A DNA stretch of 64,000 nt from JAGQPD01 sp020426865 (GTDB lineage: Bacteria; Planctomycetota; Planctomycetia; Pirellulales; Pirellulaceae), in assembly GCA_041399065.1 (NCBI GenBank), contig JAWKTN010000001.1:1116001-1180000 (forward strand). The letters run 5' to 3'. This document shows, piece after piece, positions 27,975 through 36,431 of the stretch (within the stretch, counting starts at the first letter, position 1; each line of letters opens with the position of its first letter). The notes beneath the pieces were generated by a model. The model worked only from the letters and a program-made list of their open reading frames with translations. It had not been told where the DNA came from and ran no database searches. The position numbers were made by a program, and so were the translations under genes.

Positions 27975-28287
27975 TCCTCCTACTTTTCTAAAGCCTTATC
28001 ACCCAACGAGTTAGCACTCGCCTTAAAACGTGGTTACCCCTATGGTTACACCGGGGGCTGTCATGACCCCGCAAGCTGTGACACGTCCTGTCACGACATT
28101 GAGTCGACTCCCACCACCAATTCGGCTGGAGCAGACGCCAACAGCCAGTCACTTCCGCCCAACGTGAAGCTCATCGCCAATGCCTGGCCATCGCTGCCAA
28201 AGCATATTCGCGCGGCCATTATGTCCCTCGTCCACACCGCCCTCCAGACCGAACCGGGCGACGGAGGGTACGTAAGCCATGAATAAC
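27975..28287 (+). other. Left-end reading frame resembling an integrase-gene tail
   Basis: An open frame crosses the left attachment repeat and ends in LPPNVKLIANAWPSLPKHIR..IMSLVHTAL..., a short helical segment of the kind I associate with the tails of planctomycete integrase genes. No start codon or ribosome-binding site of its own is obvious. Its stop overlaps the next gene's start (ATGAATAA), which suggests translational coupling. It may be a real short gene or a remnant of another integrase's 3' end. Confidence 0.35.
28031..28052. repeat. 22-bp repeat near left end, copy 1
   Basis: Perfect copy of 60277-60298. It starts TGGTTACCCCTATGGTTACA and contains GGTTAC twice, 12 bp apart. It lies 57 bp inside the left attachment repeat. 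In the circular form both copies would flank the attachment site in the same orientation, which suggests integrase arm-binding sites. Confidence 0.7.
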
Positions 28288-28467
28288 ATCATCTGCTGCG
28301 TGTGCTTGGAATGTGGTAGCGAATTCGCCATCACCATCGCCGACCTACTGGCCGAGGATCAAGACGAGGCCATCGGGAACCTGGCTTGGTGTGGAACGTG
28401 TGACGGACATCATTATGCATGTTTTTGGGGAACGCTTGTTGCCGGAAGCAGCTCCGACCGCATTTGA
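28279..28467 (+). CDS. Small cysteine-rich (zinc-ribbon-like) protein
   Basis: 62 residues from ATG 28279, overlapping the preceding frame by nine bases. Cysteine pairs CVCLEC near the start and CGTC near residue 38 could bind one zinc ion. I recognise no family. Its position at the very left end, beside the attachment site, suggests a small element-encoded factor, but this is inference. Confidence 0.45.
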   Translation: MNNIICCVCLECGSEFAITIADLLAEDQDEAIGNLAWCGTCDGHHYACFWGTLVAGSSSDRI

Positions 28468-28733
28468 GACATCACCCGACTTTGGAGAGGCTGGGCAAAT
28501 AGCTACCGGCGCGTGGCCGCCCAACCCGAAAGAGGCACCTACAACTGACATACGAAAAGCCGACACTCATTCGGCCGTCCTCACCCCAAGCGTCAGTCAA
28601 GTCTTAAAAACAGAAATGCCAGTTTTTTGCCGTGCACTTGCTTAAACTTGGGCGATCGGCGATAAGTACCCCACAGAGGGCTTGTCGCCGGGACATCCGG
28701 TAAAAATCACGGTATCGCTCAAAGAAGTCATCC

Positions 28734-29324
28734 ATGAACGAATCCGTATTAGTCGAGTGTGCGAGTTGGATCTACTCGCATAAGCAAAACGGCCACTGGT
28801 GGACTCCGTATGTACTTACAAGTCACAATCAAAACAGCAACCCGAACGTCAACATCGACGTGGCGTATGATGTCTTCGCTGAATTAGTCCGCCGCCGTCT
28901 CATGGTCCATACAATCGTGCCAGCGAATGGCACACATTTCCCAGCGTTCAAGATCAACCCAGAGAAAGATGCTGAATGGCAAACTCTCATAAAGAAGCGC
29001 GGGCCGTGGAGTCTCACGGTCCTTCCTACGATAATCTGGCTCATCAAACAAAGCTGGCTACTCGGTTTGTTCATAGGCGGCGTGCTGCTCAGCAACTACT
29101 TGGCGATAAAGGTGCAGACATGGGCTAAAGACGATACTCCTGCTTCACCAACTGAGATTCGCCTCATAGATGAACAGTTCGAAAACGTGCTCCACTCGAT
29201 TCAGCCCAACGTCAACTCTGACAACGCAACGAAGCCGGGCGGAGACCAAGGTAACGTGAATGCTGACCCTTCGGAAGGCGATAACAAGGCGGTCCACGCG
29301 AGCGGCGGATCGGGCGGAAATTGA
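28734..29324 (+). CDS. Unrecognised single-pass membrane protein
   Basis: 196 residues. Residues 1-85 form a soluble domain (VECASWIYSHKQNGHWWTPY ... VFAELVRRRLMVH) with a winged-helix-like spacing. Residues about 97-125 are hydrophobic (LTVLPTIIWLIKQSW, LLGLFIGGVLLSNYLAI), giving one or two membrane helices. The last 50 residues are acidic and low in complexity, ending GGSGGN. It lies 64 bases upstream of the TIR gene on the same strand and probably shares its transcript, so it may be a membrane partner or target of the TIR protein. Confidence 0.6.
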   Translation: MNESVLVECASWIYSHKQNGHWWTPYVLTSHNQNSNPNVNIDVAYDVFAELVRRRLMVHTIVPANGTHFPAFKINPEKDAEWQTLIKKRGPWSLTVLPTIIWLIKQSWLLGLFIGGVLLSNYLAIKVQTWAKDDTPASPTEIRLIDEQFENVLHSIQPNVNSDNATKPGGDQGNVNADPSEGDNKAVHASGGSGGN

Positions 29325-29388
29325 AATCTGAGGTATCTGGCCGCCGCCGGGTTACCTTGGTCGTTTATGTCGCTAAGTCGAGGATGAA

Positions 29389-30579
29389 TTGGAAATTAGC
29401 TTTCCGACCGATCAAGACGGCTTTCTATCAAATGAATGCCCATCCTGCGAACGCCGATTCAAATCCACCCCAGGCGAAGGCAGCGACCAGCCCATTGCGT
29501 GCTGCCCATATTGTGGTCATTGCGGTGAGGACTGCTGGTTAACAGCCGAGCAGGTCGACCATATCAAAGCGGTAGCGCATTCGGTAATTATCGCTCCCGA
29601 ACTCAAAAACCTTGAACGCCAACTCAAGGGAATCGGAGGCGGCCTTCTTAAAGTGGATGTTCGGTCGTCACCTGCGCCGCAAACACCTCCGCCGATTGAA
29701 ACCGACGATGACTTTGACATCTTGCGTTTTCCTTGCTGTGGTGAGACGATAAAGGTCAAGCGGCAAGACAAACTTTTCTGTATCATTTGTGGAACGGAAA
29801 TTGACCTCAAGATGAGTGATTCAAAGAAAATATTTCTTAGTCATAAGGGCGTGGATAAACAGGATGTAAAGGATTACAAATCGACTCTGCAAATGCTGGG
29901 ATACGATCCTTGGATTGACGAGGACGCTATGCCGGCCGGCACGTACCTCGAACGCGGGCTTCTAAAGGGAATGAAAGATTCCTGCGGTGTTGTGTTTTTC
30001 ATTACGCCATCATTCGAGGACGAGGGATATCTCGAAACTGAAATCACCTACGCTATTCAGGAGAAAAGAGAAAAGGGCGACAAATTCGCAATCATTGCAC
30101 TCCAATTTGTTGGCAACGACGGCAGTGTTGGTGTAATTCCAGACCTGCTGAAGCAATTCGTATGGAAGAAACCGAAAACCACACTTGAGGCACTTCGAGA
30201 GATTATTCGCGCACTTCCTGTAGCGACCGGGGCGGTCGATTGGCGCGACGAAATCACTGGTGTCGTGGCTTTGCCCCTAACGAAATCAACCACGACAGAG
30301 TTATCGCCGGAGGCACTGGCGATCCTTGAGAAGGCAGCATCCGGGGATGGTAGTGTGTTTCATTCGATTAATTCCGGTGGTAATCACATTTACGCTGGGC
30401 GCGAACCCATGGTCCCAGACCAGGAGCCGCGAACAGTTGCCAAATGGGTCGGTGGACTTGAAGACTTACAACGGAGGCGTTACATCAAGGACTGTGGCCA
30501 CAAGCGGGAGGTATTTGAAGTAACAAGGGAAGGGTACGTCGCCTTGGATGCGCTTCGAGCGCACAAAGACGCAACGTAA
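29389..30579 (+). CDS. Zinc-ribbon/TIR/winged-helix protein
   Basis: 396 residues. Two zinc-ribbon-like segments come first: CPSC..CCPYCGHCG (17-45) and FPCCGETIKVKRQDKLFCIIC (114-134). A TIR domain occupies about 146-275 (KKIFLSHKGVDKQDVKDYKS, GYDPWIDEDAMPAG), with the likely NADase glutamate in YLETEITYAI at about 216-218. Residues 310-396 resemble a winged helix (EALAILEKAASGDGSV ... LEDLQRRRYIK ... FEVTREGYVALDAL). Bacterial TIR domains cleave NAD or make cyclic ADP-ribose signals during phage defence. I chose TTG 29389, preceded by GAGGATGAA; no in-frame ATG precedes the first zinc ribbon. Architecture and context suggest a defence effector with its own sensor. Confidence 0.8.
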   Translation: MEISFPTDQDGFLSNECPSCERRFKSTPGEGSDQPIACCPYCGHCGEDCWLTAEQVDHIKAVAHSVIIAPELKNLERQLKGIGGGLLKVDVRSSPAPQTPPPIETDDDFDILRFPCCGETIKVKRQDKLFCIICGTEIDLKMSDSKKIFLSHKGVDKQDVKDYKSTLQMLGYDPWIDEDAMPAGTYLERGLLKGMKDSCGVVFFITPSFEDEGYLETEITYAIQEKREKGDKFAIIALQFVGNDGSVGVIPDLLKQFVWKKPKTTLEALREIIRALPVATGAVDWRDEITGVVALPLTKSTTTELSPEALAILEKAASGDGSVFHSINSGGNHIYAGREPMVPDQEPRTVAKWVGGLEDLQRRRYIKDCGHKREVFEVTREGYVALDALRAHKDAT

Positions 30580-30690
30580 CCAGTAGAATGTGATACCTCG
30601 CGGCTGAAGAGCAGCGGTTGGGGTTGGTTGCGGCTACCCTCAAACCTATTTCGTGACACATTGGACATGGCTCACGTCCCATATTGAAAA

Positions 30691-31176
30691 ATGACCGAAA
30701 AGATAGATCGTCTGATGGAATGGCTGCGAGTGCAAATGCTTCGCCTAAGAAGTTTGGATTGGGGGAATGGATTACGAACAATCCACGAGCTAAAAGACGG
30801 TGTGGCAAAATTTAGCTCTCACTATTCGCTTGCAAAACTGGCCTCGCAGATGGACGTGACGGAGGATGATATTCTCATTTTCGTTGACTCGCCGCCTGCG
30901 CTTCTGGAAATGGAAGGCAAGTCGTTTACCGCAGGCTGGACAGGCGATGGCCTGAAGCTGACATGGTTGGAGGAAGGCATTCTTGATTGGAAGACCGAGA
31001 TCTCTCAAGATTATTTTGAGGACAGCGGCAAGTATTTTGTCAAATCGCGCTTCGTCGAACGTGTCATATACCTGGATGAAACTGAACGCATTGTCAGCGA
31101 TAGTGGAACCGTTGGGCCGGCGGAAATCACAAAGGACCAGTTCATTGACGCAAAACGAAAAATCGAGAATGAGTAA
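30691..31176 (+). CDS. Unrecognised 161-residue protein
   Basis: Starts ATG 30691 about 110 bases after the TIR gene, same strand. The N-terminal third is helical and basic (LMEWLRVQMLRLRSLDW), followed by a beta-rich part (ILIFVDSPPALLEMEGKS, GLKLTWLEEGILDWKTE). No motif identifies a family. It may be the third gene of the TIR cluster. Confidence 0.55.
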   Translation: MTEKIDRLMEWLRVQMLRLRSLDWGNGLRTIHELKDGVAKFSSHYSLAKLASQMDVTEDDILIFVDSPPALLEMEGKSFTAGWTGDGLKLTWLEEGILDWKTEISQDYFEDSGKYFVKSRFVERVIYLDETERIVSDSGTVGPAEITKDQFIDAKRKIENE

Positions 31177-31328
31177 AAATGAAGGAATCGCAACTGTGGT
31201 ACCATTGAAGTCGCCAATTCAGGATCAGTTAATGCTGCGAGGTGTCCCGTTGTCCGCTGTTGCAGACGATTGTCAGTGAGATATTGCATTGATGACGTTG
31301 AGCTGCTTGACGGCAGCTCCAACAATGA

Positions 31329-31895
31329 TTACCTCGATGCTATTAGGCTCCGATACAGCGTATCCCGGCTAACCCCGAGCTCCCGAGCGATACTCGCCTT
31401 TTTTTCACCCGCCGTAATGCGACGCTGCACGTCAGCGATCTGCTCATTCGTCAGAGCTTTCTTGCGGCCGCGAAACTTTCCCTTCTTCTTGGCAATTTCG
31501 ATGCCTTCTCGCTGCCGCTCACGAATCAAATCACGCTCGAACTGTGCCACGGCCCCAAGGACGGAAAGCAACATATTCGCCATGGGCGAATCCTCGCCAG
31601 TGAATGTCAGATTCTCTTTGATAAATCGAACGCCAACGCCGCGTTTTGTCTGCTCACAAACGATGCGTCGTAGATCGTCGACATTGCGAGCAAGGCGATC
31701 CATGGAAGCAATCACGATCATATCGCCTTCACGCACATAGCCAAGCAAGGCCTGCAACTCGGGACGGGCTAGGTCTTTGCCCGATACCCGGTCCACAAAC
31801 ACGCGGTCGGCCTGAATCTGTTCAACCTGCCGGTCGATATTCTGATCCGCCGTGCTTACTCGGATGTATCCAACAATTTGCCCATTTGCCGACAT
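31329..31895 (-). CDS. Serine recombinase (resolvase/invertase family)
   Basis: 188 residues, full length for a small serine recombinase. The catalytic serine is in YIRVSTADQN (about residue 14), with arginines in ASMDRLARN and the E-helix FERDLIRERQREGIEIAKKK. A C-terminal helix-turn-helix (ITAGEKKASIARELGVSRDT) binds the crossover site. It reads away from the toxin-antitoxin pair, and the 250 bases between contain inverted repeats that could be its res/dif-like site. It may resolve multimers of the circular element or come from a lost transposon. Confidence 0.9.
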   Translation of the reverse strand: MSANGQIVGYIRVSTADQNIDRQVEQIQADRVFVDRVSGKDLARPELQALLGYVREGDMIVIASMDRLARNVDDLRRIVCEQTKRGVGVRFIKENLTFTGEDSPMANMLLSVLGAVAQFERDLIRERQREGIEIAKKKGKFRGRKKALTNEQIADVQRRITAGEKKASIARELGVSRDTLYRSLIASR

Positions 31896-31972
31896 AATAC
31901 CTCCACAATGTCAATCTAAGGTCTAAGGATTTGCCGGACATCTGTCAAGAAAATGCGGAACAGACTCTATTC

Positions 31973-32020
31973 TGACATTGTCAAAACCAGCTACGCGTGT
32001 CTTGTTAGGGTGTACCCTAA
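31973..32020. promoter_or_regulatory. Inverted repeats upstream of recombinase and antitoxin
   Basis: TGACATTGTCA (31973-31983, 5-bp arms) and TTAGGGTGTACCCTAA (32005-32020, 7-bp arms) lie in the divergent region between the serine recombinase and the AbrB-type antitoxin. They may be a recombination site for the former or an operator for the latter; the sequence does not decide between these. Confidence 0.5.
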
Positions 32021-32144
32021 ACGGACATATGCATGATCGCGACGGCAACGTCCGATCACCACCCCCTAAGAAATAGCTTGCCATAGCGACAGAAGCATGG
32101 CATTACAGGAGCTGTTCCCCGAAACATCTCATGGAGGAGAGCAT

Positions 32145-32420
32145 ATGCAACACGGAACGGTAAACGAGTATTGGAATTGTCGTCTTGATATGTCAGGACG
32201 CATTGTCCTTCCGCAACAAATCCGCTCCCACTACGGTTTGGATAATGGGGACGAATTGGTTGCCACCATGGAAAGCCGAGCCATTGTGCTTCGCACCTAC
32301 TCTGAGGCCATGCAGCGTTTGCAAGATGCCTTTTGCGATGGCCTGCCGGAAGACGTTAGCCTGGTTGATGAGCTGATAGAACAACGCAAACAGGAGGCGG
32401 CCATTGAAGAACGTCGTTGA
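32145..32420 (+). CDS. AbrB/MazE-type antitoxin
   Basis: 91 residues. Residues 9-52 form the swapped-hairpin AbrB DNA-binding domain (NCRLDMSGRIVLPQQIRS, YGLDNGDELVATMESRAIVL); the acidic tail DAFCDGLPEDVSLVDELIEQ would wrap the toxin. ATG 32145 has GGAGGAGAG just upstream; an earlier in-frame start at 32097 lacks a site. The 3' end overlaps the PIN toxin by 17 bases, the usual toxin-antitoxin arrangement, and it probably represses its own promoter. Confidence 0.88.
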   Translation: MQHGTVNEYWNCRLDMSGRIVLPQQIRSHYGLDNGDELVATMESRAIVLRTYSEAMQRLQDAFCDGLPEDVSLVDELIEQRKQEAAIEERR

Positions 32421-32792
32421 CGCCTCCACGGTGCTGGCTGTGTGTCATAAAGAGGCCGGGGCCGATAAGGCCCGCGACCGCATACGTCATGGCCTGATAT
32501 CCACTGTCAATCTCTCGGAAGTGCTGCAAAAAAGCATGGAACGGCAAAAACTGGTACCGCCAAAGCCATCATCCACACCGCCAATCTGCAGATTGTTGAC
32601 TTCAACGCCAGTCACGCACTTCACGCTGCTGAGCTTGCGAGTCTGACCAAGAAAATGGGCATTTCTTTTGCCGATCGAGCATGCCTTGCCCTTGGCATGG
32701 TCGAGAAACTCCCCATCGTTACCGGCGATCGCCGCTGGCTAGACCTGCCCATCGATGCCAAAATCGAACTGTTTCGGCCGGAGGTACATTAG
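32404..32792 (+). pseudogene. Frameshifted PIN-domain toxin (VapC-like)
   Basis: The reading frame starts at TTG 32404 (KNVVDASTVLAVCHKE, NLSEVLQKSM) and shifts by -1 around an A5 run near 32550. The second frame continues TGTAKAIIHTANLQIVDFN, then SFADRACLALG and IVTGDRRWLDLP to TAG at 32790-32792. Together they hold all four PIN acidic residues. PIN toxins cut tRNA or mRNA. The homopolymer suggests a mutation that silenced the toxin or a sequencing error; a programmed frameshift is less likely because the site is not a standard slippery heptamer. Confidence 0.85.
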
Positions 32793-32794
32793 TA

Positions 32795-33040
32795 ATGTCA
32801 ACAGCCCCAAATTTATCCGTCATCCTTTATCGCCTCGATCTGTCGAAAAACATGCGACGTTTCTATCGCCTCGCCATACATCAGGACCTATTCGGTGTTT
32901 GGACACTGATTCGAGAATGGGGCCGTATCGGTCGCCGCGGCCAGACACGCATTTCTTCATTTCTTGGCAGAAGTCAAGCCGAGCTGGCACTTGAACGACA
33001 TCAGCAGCAGAGGCTTGCTCGCGGCTATCAGCTTGCCTGA
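32795..33040 (+). CDS. Stand-alone WGR-domain protein
   Basis: 81 residues from ATG 32795, directly after the toxin remnant. Nearly the whole protein is a WGR domain: SVILYRLDLSKNMRRFYRLA ... WTLIREWGRIGRRGQTRISS, with the WGRIG signature intact. WGR domains bind DNA ends or nicks in PARPs and some bacterial proteins. Lacking any fused catalytic domain, it may be a small DNA-binding accessory of the element. Confidence 0.88.
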   Translation: MSTAPNLSVILYRLDLSKNMRRFYRLAIHQDLFGVWTLIREWGRIGRRGQTRISSFLGRSQAELALERHQQQRLARGYQLA

Positions 33041-33381
33041 AACTAGGATGCCGAGATATTTGGGCCGAATCTAATACCCCCGCCATCAACTCTGACGTTG
33101 GTGGTCCTTTGTTACGCGTACGTGACATCACCACAATTCATGCCGTAGTTTCTGCGTAGCGGAATAATCTGCCGGCAACTAACCACTGGTGATTGGTCCC
33201 ATCGGAATAGTGGCTCGTCTCTGTGTGCATCGTCTGAGTTCTTGATGTGCACATGTCAAGGCTCACGAGTCGCCTTCACTGTTAGACAACACAAGACAGA
33301 GAAGTGTCATAAAACTGTAACTTGAGCTATGCGGGGATATTGTCTATAGATGCTTTGGAAACGACAACAAAAGGAGGCTAC
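33041..33381. other. Non-coding gap before the ankyrin gene
   Basis: About 340 bases. No open frame with support, no tRNA. AAAGGAGG (33369-33376) near its end is the ribosome-binding site of the ankyrin gene. Confidence 0.4.
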
Positions 33382-33903
33382 GTGACCGAGCAGAACTCGT
33401 CCGAAAGTGACTGGAGCGAACTACACAAAGCTGCGTGCAAAGGAGATGTCGGTGCACTACGCTATCTTCTCGACTCAGGGATTGACGTAAACACTCGTGT
33501 TCTGACGACTGGCGACACTGCCCTTCACATTGCAGCCTATCACGGAAACGAAGCATGCATAGATATGCTGCTCGATCGGGGTGCGGAAGTAGGTGTCGTA
33601 AACTCTCAAAATGATACGCCACTACATTTGGCTGCATTAGCTGCCCAGCCAACAGCGTTAGTCGCTTTGTTGAAACACGGTGCTGATGCGGACATCACCA
33701 ACCTACGCCAACAGCGAGCGATCGATTATCTACCAAATGTGATCGCATGTTCACTTTCTAGCTACGATGCCGTTTCGCAGGCGCGAAGGATACTCGAACG
33801 TGCTTCCAGCTCCGATATTGCAAGCAACACTAGCCGAAGATTTACTTCAGACATCATAAACTCGCACGAGAATCGTAGCAAGAAAGAGAATACGCGGCAG
33901 TGA
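33382..33903 (+). CDS. Ankyrin-repeat protein
   Basis: 173 residues from GTG 33382, which has AAAGGAGG six bases upstream. Residues 10-115 hold three ankyrin repeats (WSELHKAACKGDVGALRYLL, GDTALHIAAYHGNEACIDML, NDTPLHLAALAAQPTALVAL). The C-terminal 55 residues are polar. Ankyrin repeats bind proteins; the partner is unknown. The region is visibly more A/T-rich than the plasmid-core genes and probably a separately acquired cargo. Confidence 0.85.
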   Translation: MTEQNSSESDWSELHKAACKGDVGALRYLLDSGIDVNTRVLTTGDTALHIAAYHGNEACIDMLLDRGAEVGVVNSQNDTPLHLAALAAQPTALVALLKHGADADITNLRQQRAIDYLPNVIACSLSSYDAVSQARRILERASSSDIASNTSRRFTSDIINSHENRSKKENTRQ

Positions 33904-34037
33904 GGATTCAATCTGCCGATGCATTTTAGGCACCGAACAAGTAGAATGTCAGGCGCGGCGGTGTCAGAGACTAAGGGCGATTTGCAGAACCGAATGCACG
34001 GTGATAGAATTTGGGTTTTCGTGAAGGAGCAGCTACG

Positions 34038-34544
34038 GTGGTCTATTCGATCGATTTTCATTGCCATTCATGCGGCATCCGTCTGCGATCCCCTGCTAGA
34101 TACCGTGGCAAATATGCCGCCTGCTCGAATTGTGGCAGCAGAGTAATCGTTCCAATGCATGAGAATCCGGTACTCACATCGCAACCCAGAGGTTTTTGGA
34201 ATCAGCTACTGCAGCCGGCCATCAGTTTCGCCGTTGTCATGGCTGTAATCGTAAGTGTCGAATCTCTGCTAGTCCCGCATTTTCACACTGTGCCACGACC
34301 GGCTTTTCTCGCCTTAAGCTTAGAGACTCTTGTGGTCTCGGGGCTGATTGTACACTGCCTCGCTAGAGAAGTGATGGCTGACGTAAAGAACTATTCCACG
34401 ACGGAAGATGGACTACACGACAACTCATTTGTTGTTCGAAGGGTCGCGTTGTTTTTCGCAGTCATCATCGTTTCCATTGCCCTTTATTTTGCCGCCTACC
34501 TGGCAGATCTACAAATTCCCAATTCTGAGATACTGCCACACTAA
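34038..34544 (+). CDS. Zinc-ribbon membrane protein
   Basis: 168 residues from GTG 34038 (AAGGAGC seven bases upstream). An N-terminal zinc ribbon (FHCHSCGIRLRSPARYRGKY, CSNCGSRVIVP) precedes four hydrophobic stretches (ISFAVVMAVIVSVESLL, FLALSLETLVVSGLIVHCL, VALFFAVIIVSIALYFAAYL). Such ribbon-plus-membrane proteins are frequent in planctomycetes and have no assigned role. It converges on the small membrane gene at 34541 with a four-base overlap. Confidence 0.7.
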   Translation: MVYSIDFHCHSCGIRLRSPARYRGKYAACSNCGSRVIVPMHENPVLTSQPRGFWNQLLQPAISFAVVMAVIVSVESLLVPHFHTVPRPAFLALSLETLVVSGLIVHCLAREVMADVKNYSTTEDGLHDNSFVVRRVALFFAVIIVSIALYFAAYLADLQIPNSEILPH

Positions 34545-34915
34545 GAAAATTGACGCGCTATGAGCAAGATGCCCTCTAAAAGGATGGCCAGCCCCGACAC
34601 ATAAAGCGGGATCGCTTTAATGCGGCGGGTCGTGCGTGATGCCAGACGGACTAGAATCGTTGCCAATAGCAAACTGGACACACAAGCCATTACATAAACA
34701 ACGCCCCCGAAACTTCGACAAACATACGTTGCAAAAATGCAAGCTGAAACGAATGTTATGAGATTCGTCGCGAAGTCTTCGTTGAGGGCGCTTCCTATGA
34801 CGATCGGTACAGGCGGACCCTTCTCCTGGCTCCTTGCTTCAAACTCGATGTCACGCAGTAATCCAATATCACCGCTTGAATCTAGATCCAGTAGTCCACT
34901 TTGTTCGAAGTCCAT
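34541..34915 (-). CDS. Small membrane protein paired with HEPN-like gene
   Basis: 124 residues. The N-terminal 50 residues are acidic (LLDLDSSGDIGLLRDIEFEA); the rest forms two or three membrane helices (LITFVSACIFATYVCRSF, VYVMACVSSLLLATILVRL, IPLYVSGLAILLEGILLIA). ATG 34915 has GAGAGAGG upstream and starts 20 bases after the stop of the HEPN-like gene, so they form a two-gene operon. It may be the partner through which the upstream protein acts or is restrained. Confidence 0.65.
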   Translation of the reverse strand: MDFEQSGLLDLDSSGDIGLLRDIEFEARSQEKGPPVPIVIGSALNEDFATNLITFVSACIFATYVCRSFGGVVYVMACVSSLLLATILVRLASRTTRRIKAIPLYVSGLAILLEGILLIARQFS

Positions 34916-34934
34916 ATGTATTCCTCTCTCTCGA

Positions 34935-36431
34935 CTAGTTTTCAGGGCAAAGTTCCACGATCTTGTTAAAAAGCCTTCCAACATCGCCAAATACGTTTGC
35001 GATCTTACTCCATTTCGACTCCACGTAATCTTCGCGTACGAAAACGCGCCCATGCGCGAAGTCATTTCGCGTCATGCGAACAGTTTCATCATTCAAGGTC
35101 TGGACCCAATCACCGCCAACCGCCGCAGTAAGCGGATCCGTTTCCCCCTTTGACCGCAGCTTTCCAACCACAGCTATAATCTGCGCTAGCGAAGGCTTTT
35201 TTGGATCGAAATCGTTGAGTTTCATATTTTCCGCGACTTCTTTGAGTTCCTTTAGCCGAATACCCGGATTGGGGTGAGTTTGCCAGCTGTGGGTCCACCA
35301 ATCACAAACGAGCCCCTCAAGGTACGCTAGGCAACTTAGTGCCGTTCCCAGCCGCGTTGAATCGTTTAGGAATCTCGCCAATAGAAAAGAGTGAAGAAAC
35401 CGTTCAAAAGGCGTATTCAACGATGTTTCAGCCTCTCGAAACACTCGCGTTAACTCGGCTTGAGTCTCTCGCGACAACCTAGAAAATATGATTTGGTAAT
35501 TATTCGCTTCCTTGATGTCGTAGTGTGCCAAGAAGTTGAGCAGCCTTGAGTGTACCGGATCGGCGTCTGCCTGTTCTGGATCAATCGCGTCAATCGCCTT
35601 GGCATCGGACGATACCGCCAAGTATGTTTCCGTGCGGATAGACCTGTTACTCAAAAGCTGTGTGCGAACTCTTAGGCTGAACCGGTTTAGGCCTTCCAGC
35701 GAGGGAACAATGCCAGCTATGAGGTACTCTCCATATCCAATCCCCCGGTAAACTGCCGAGCGAATTAGTTCGTTAGATCTCTTCGCATCCCGGCACCATT
35801 GCGCAACGTCGTGGATTTTTAGTTCGCCCGAACGTACAACTTCAGTTTGGAGGATAATCGAGAATCGATAGGGCTCGGTTTTCGTTGACTCCGCGCTTGC
35901 CACGTGGACTAGGCCCAGACCTATCAATTCTTGGATTTTTTGGCGAAAACCGTTATTGTCATGTTGTTGGTTGTGATTTACGGTTTTTGCAACCGAATGA
36001 ATTAGGTTGGTGTGATCCCGAACATTTTCTGGATTGACTACGTGAGAGTCCTCATCATCCTCGACGATGCGGATATCCTGGACCTGAAATTCCTTGGCCT
36101 CAAGAAAAACATTCGCGCCAGCCTGTTGTTCATAAATCTTGTTCCTAAAGATCGCAACTTTGCCGGGCGTTGCCCATACTCGGACGATAGCGTCAAAGTG
36201 ACCAAGTAAACCATAGGCATAGAAGCTCGAAATTCCGGACGCCTCTAATATTTGTTGGAGTTGAGCTAGGATATTGATTGGAGCCTGCCGGTATCGAAAC
36301 AAAAAGAACACGCAGGTGTTACTAAACCAACGGTGTACAGATGCATCCCATGTCAAACGAGATTCGCCGACGCCGTTCGCTTCAAACGGATTCTGCCGCG
36401 ACAAAATCCTTTCGACTTCAACGCCGCTCAT
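34935..36431 (-). CDS. Putative sensor protein with HEPN-like motif
   Basis: 498 residues of unrecognised family. The N-terminal third reads like a ligand-binding RAM/ACT-type fold (FFLFRYRQAPINILAQLQQI ... YGLLGHFDAIVRVWATPGKV), and a second similar segment follows near 180-270 (YRFSIILQTEVVRSGELKIH ... YGEYLIAGIVPSLEGLNRF). The C-terminal 200 residues are helical and end with TRNDFAHGRVF at about 455-465: the R-x4-H motif of HEPN ribonucleases, preceded by a typical helix. HEPN proteins are RNases in toxin and defence systems. The HEPN call rests on the motif and helical context only. Confidence 0.6.
   Translation of the reverse strand: MSGVEVERILSRQNPFEANGVGESRLTWDASVHRWFSNTCVFFLFRYRQAPINILAQLQQILEASGISSFYAYGLLGHFDAIVRVWATPGKVAIFRNKIYEQQAGANVFLEAKEFQVQDIRIVEDDEDSHVVNPENVRDHTNLIHSVAKTVNHNQQHDNNGFRQKIQELIGLGLVHVASAESTKTEPYRFSIILQTEVVRSGELKIHDVAQWCRDAKRSNELIRSAVYRGIGYGEYLIAGIVPSLEGLNRFSLRVRTQLLSNRSIRTETYLAVSSDAKAIDAIDPEQADADPVHSRLLNFLAHYDIKEANNYQIIFSRLSRETQAELTRVFREAETSLNTPFERFLHSFLLARFLNDSTRLGTALSCLAYLEGLVCDWWTHSWQTHPNPGIRLKELKEVAENMKLNDFDPKKPSLAQIIAVVGKLRSKGETDPLTAAVGGDWVQTLNDETVRMTRNDFAHGRVFVREDYVESKWSKIANVFGDVGRLFNKIVELCPEN

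Noticed and set aside
27675..28014. Plus-strand frames around the left attachment site as intact genes
   Set aside because: They lack starts and motifs; only the short tail near 28150-28287 resembles a known kind of sequence.
32540..32560. Programmed frameshift in the PIN toxin
   Set aside because: The site is not a standard slippery heptamer and no stimulatory hairpin is visible; a simple indel in an A5 run is more likely.
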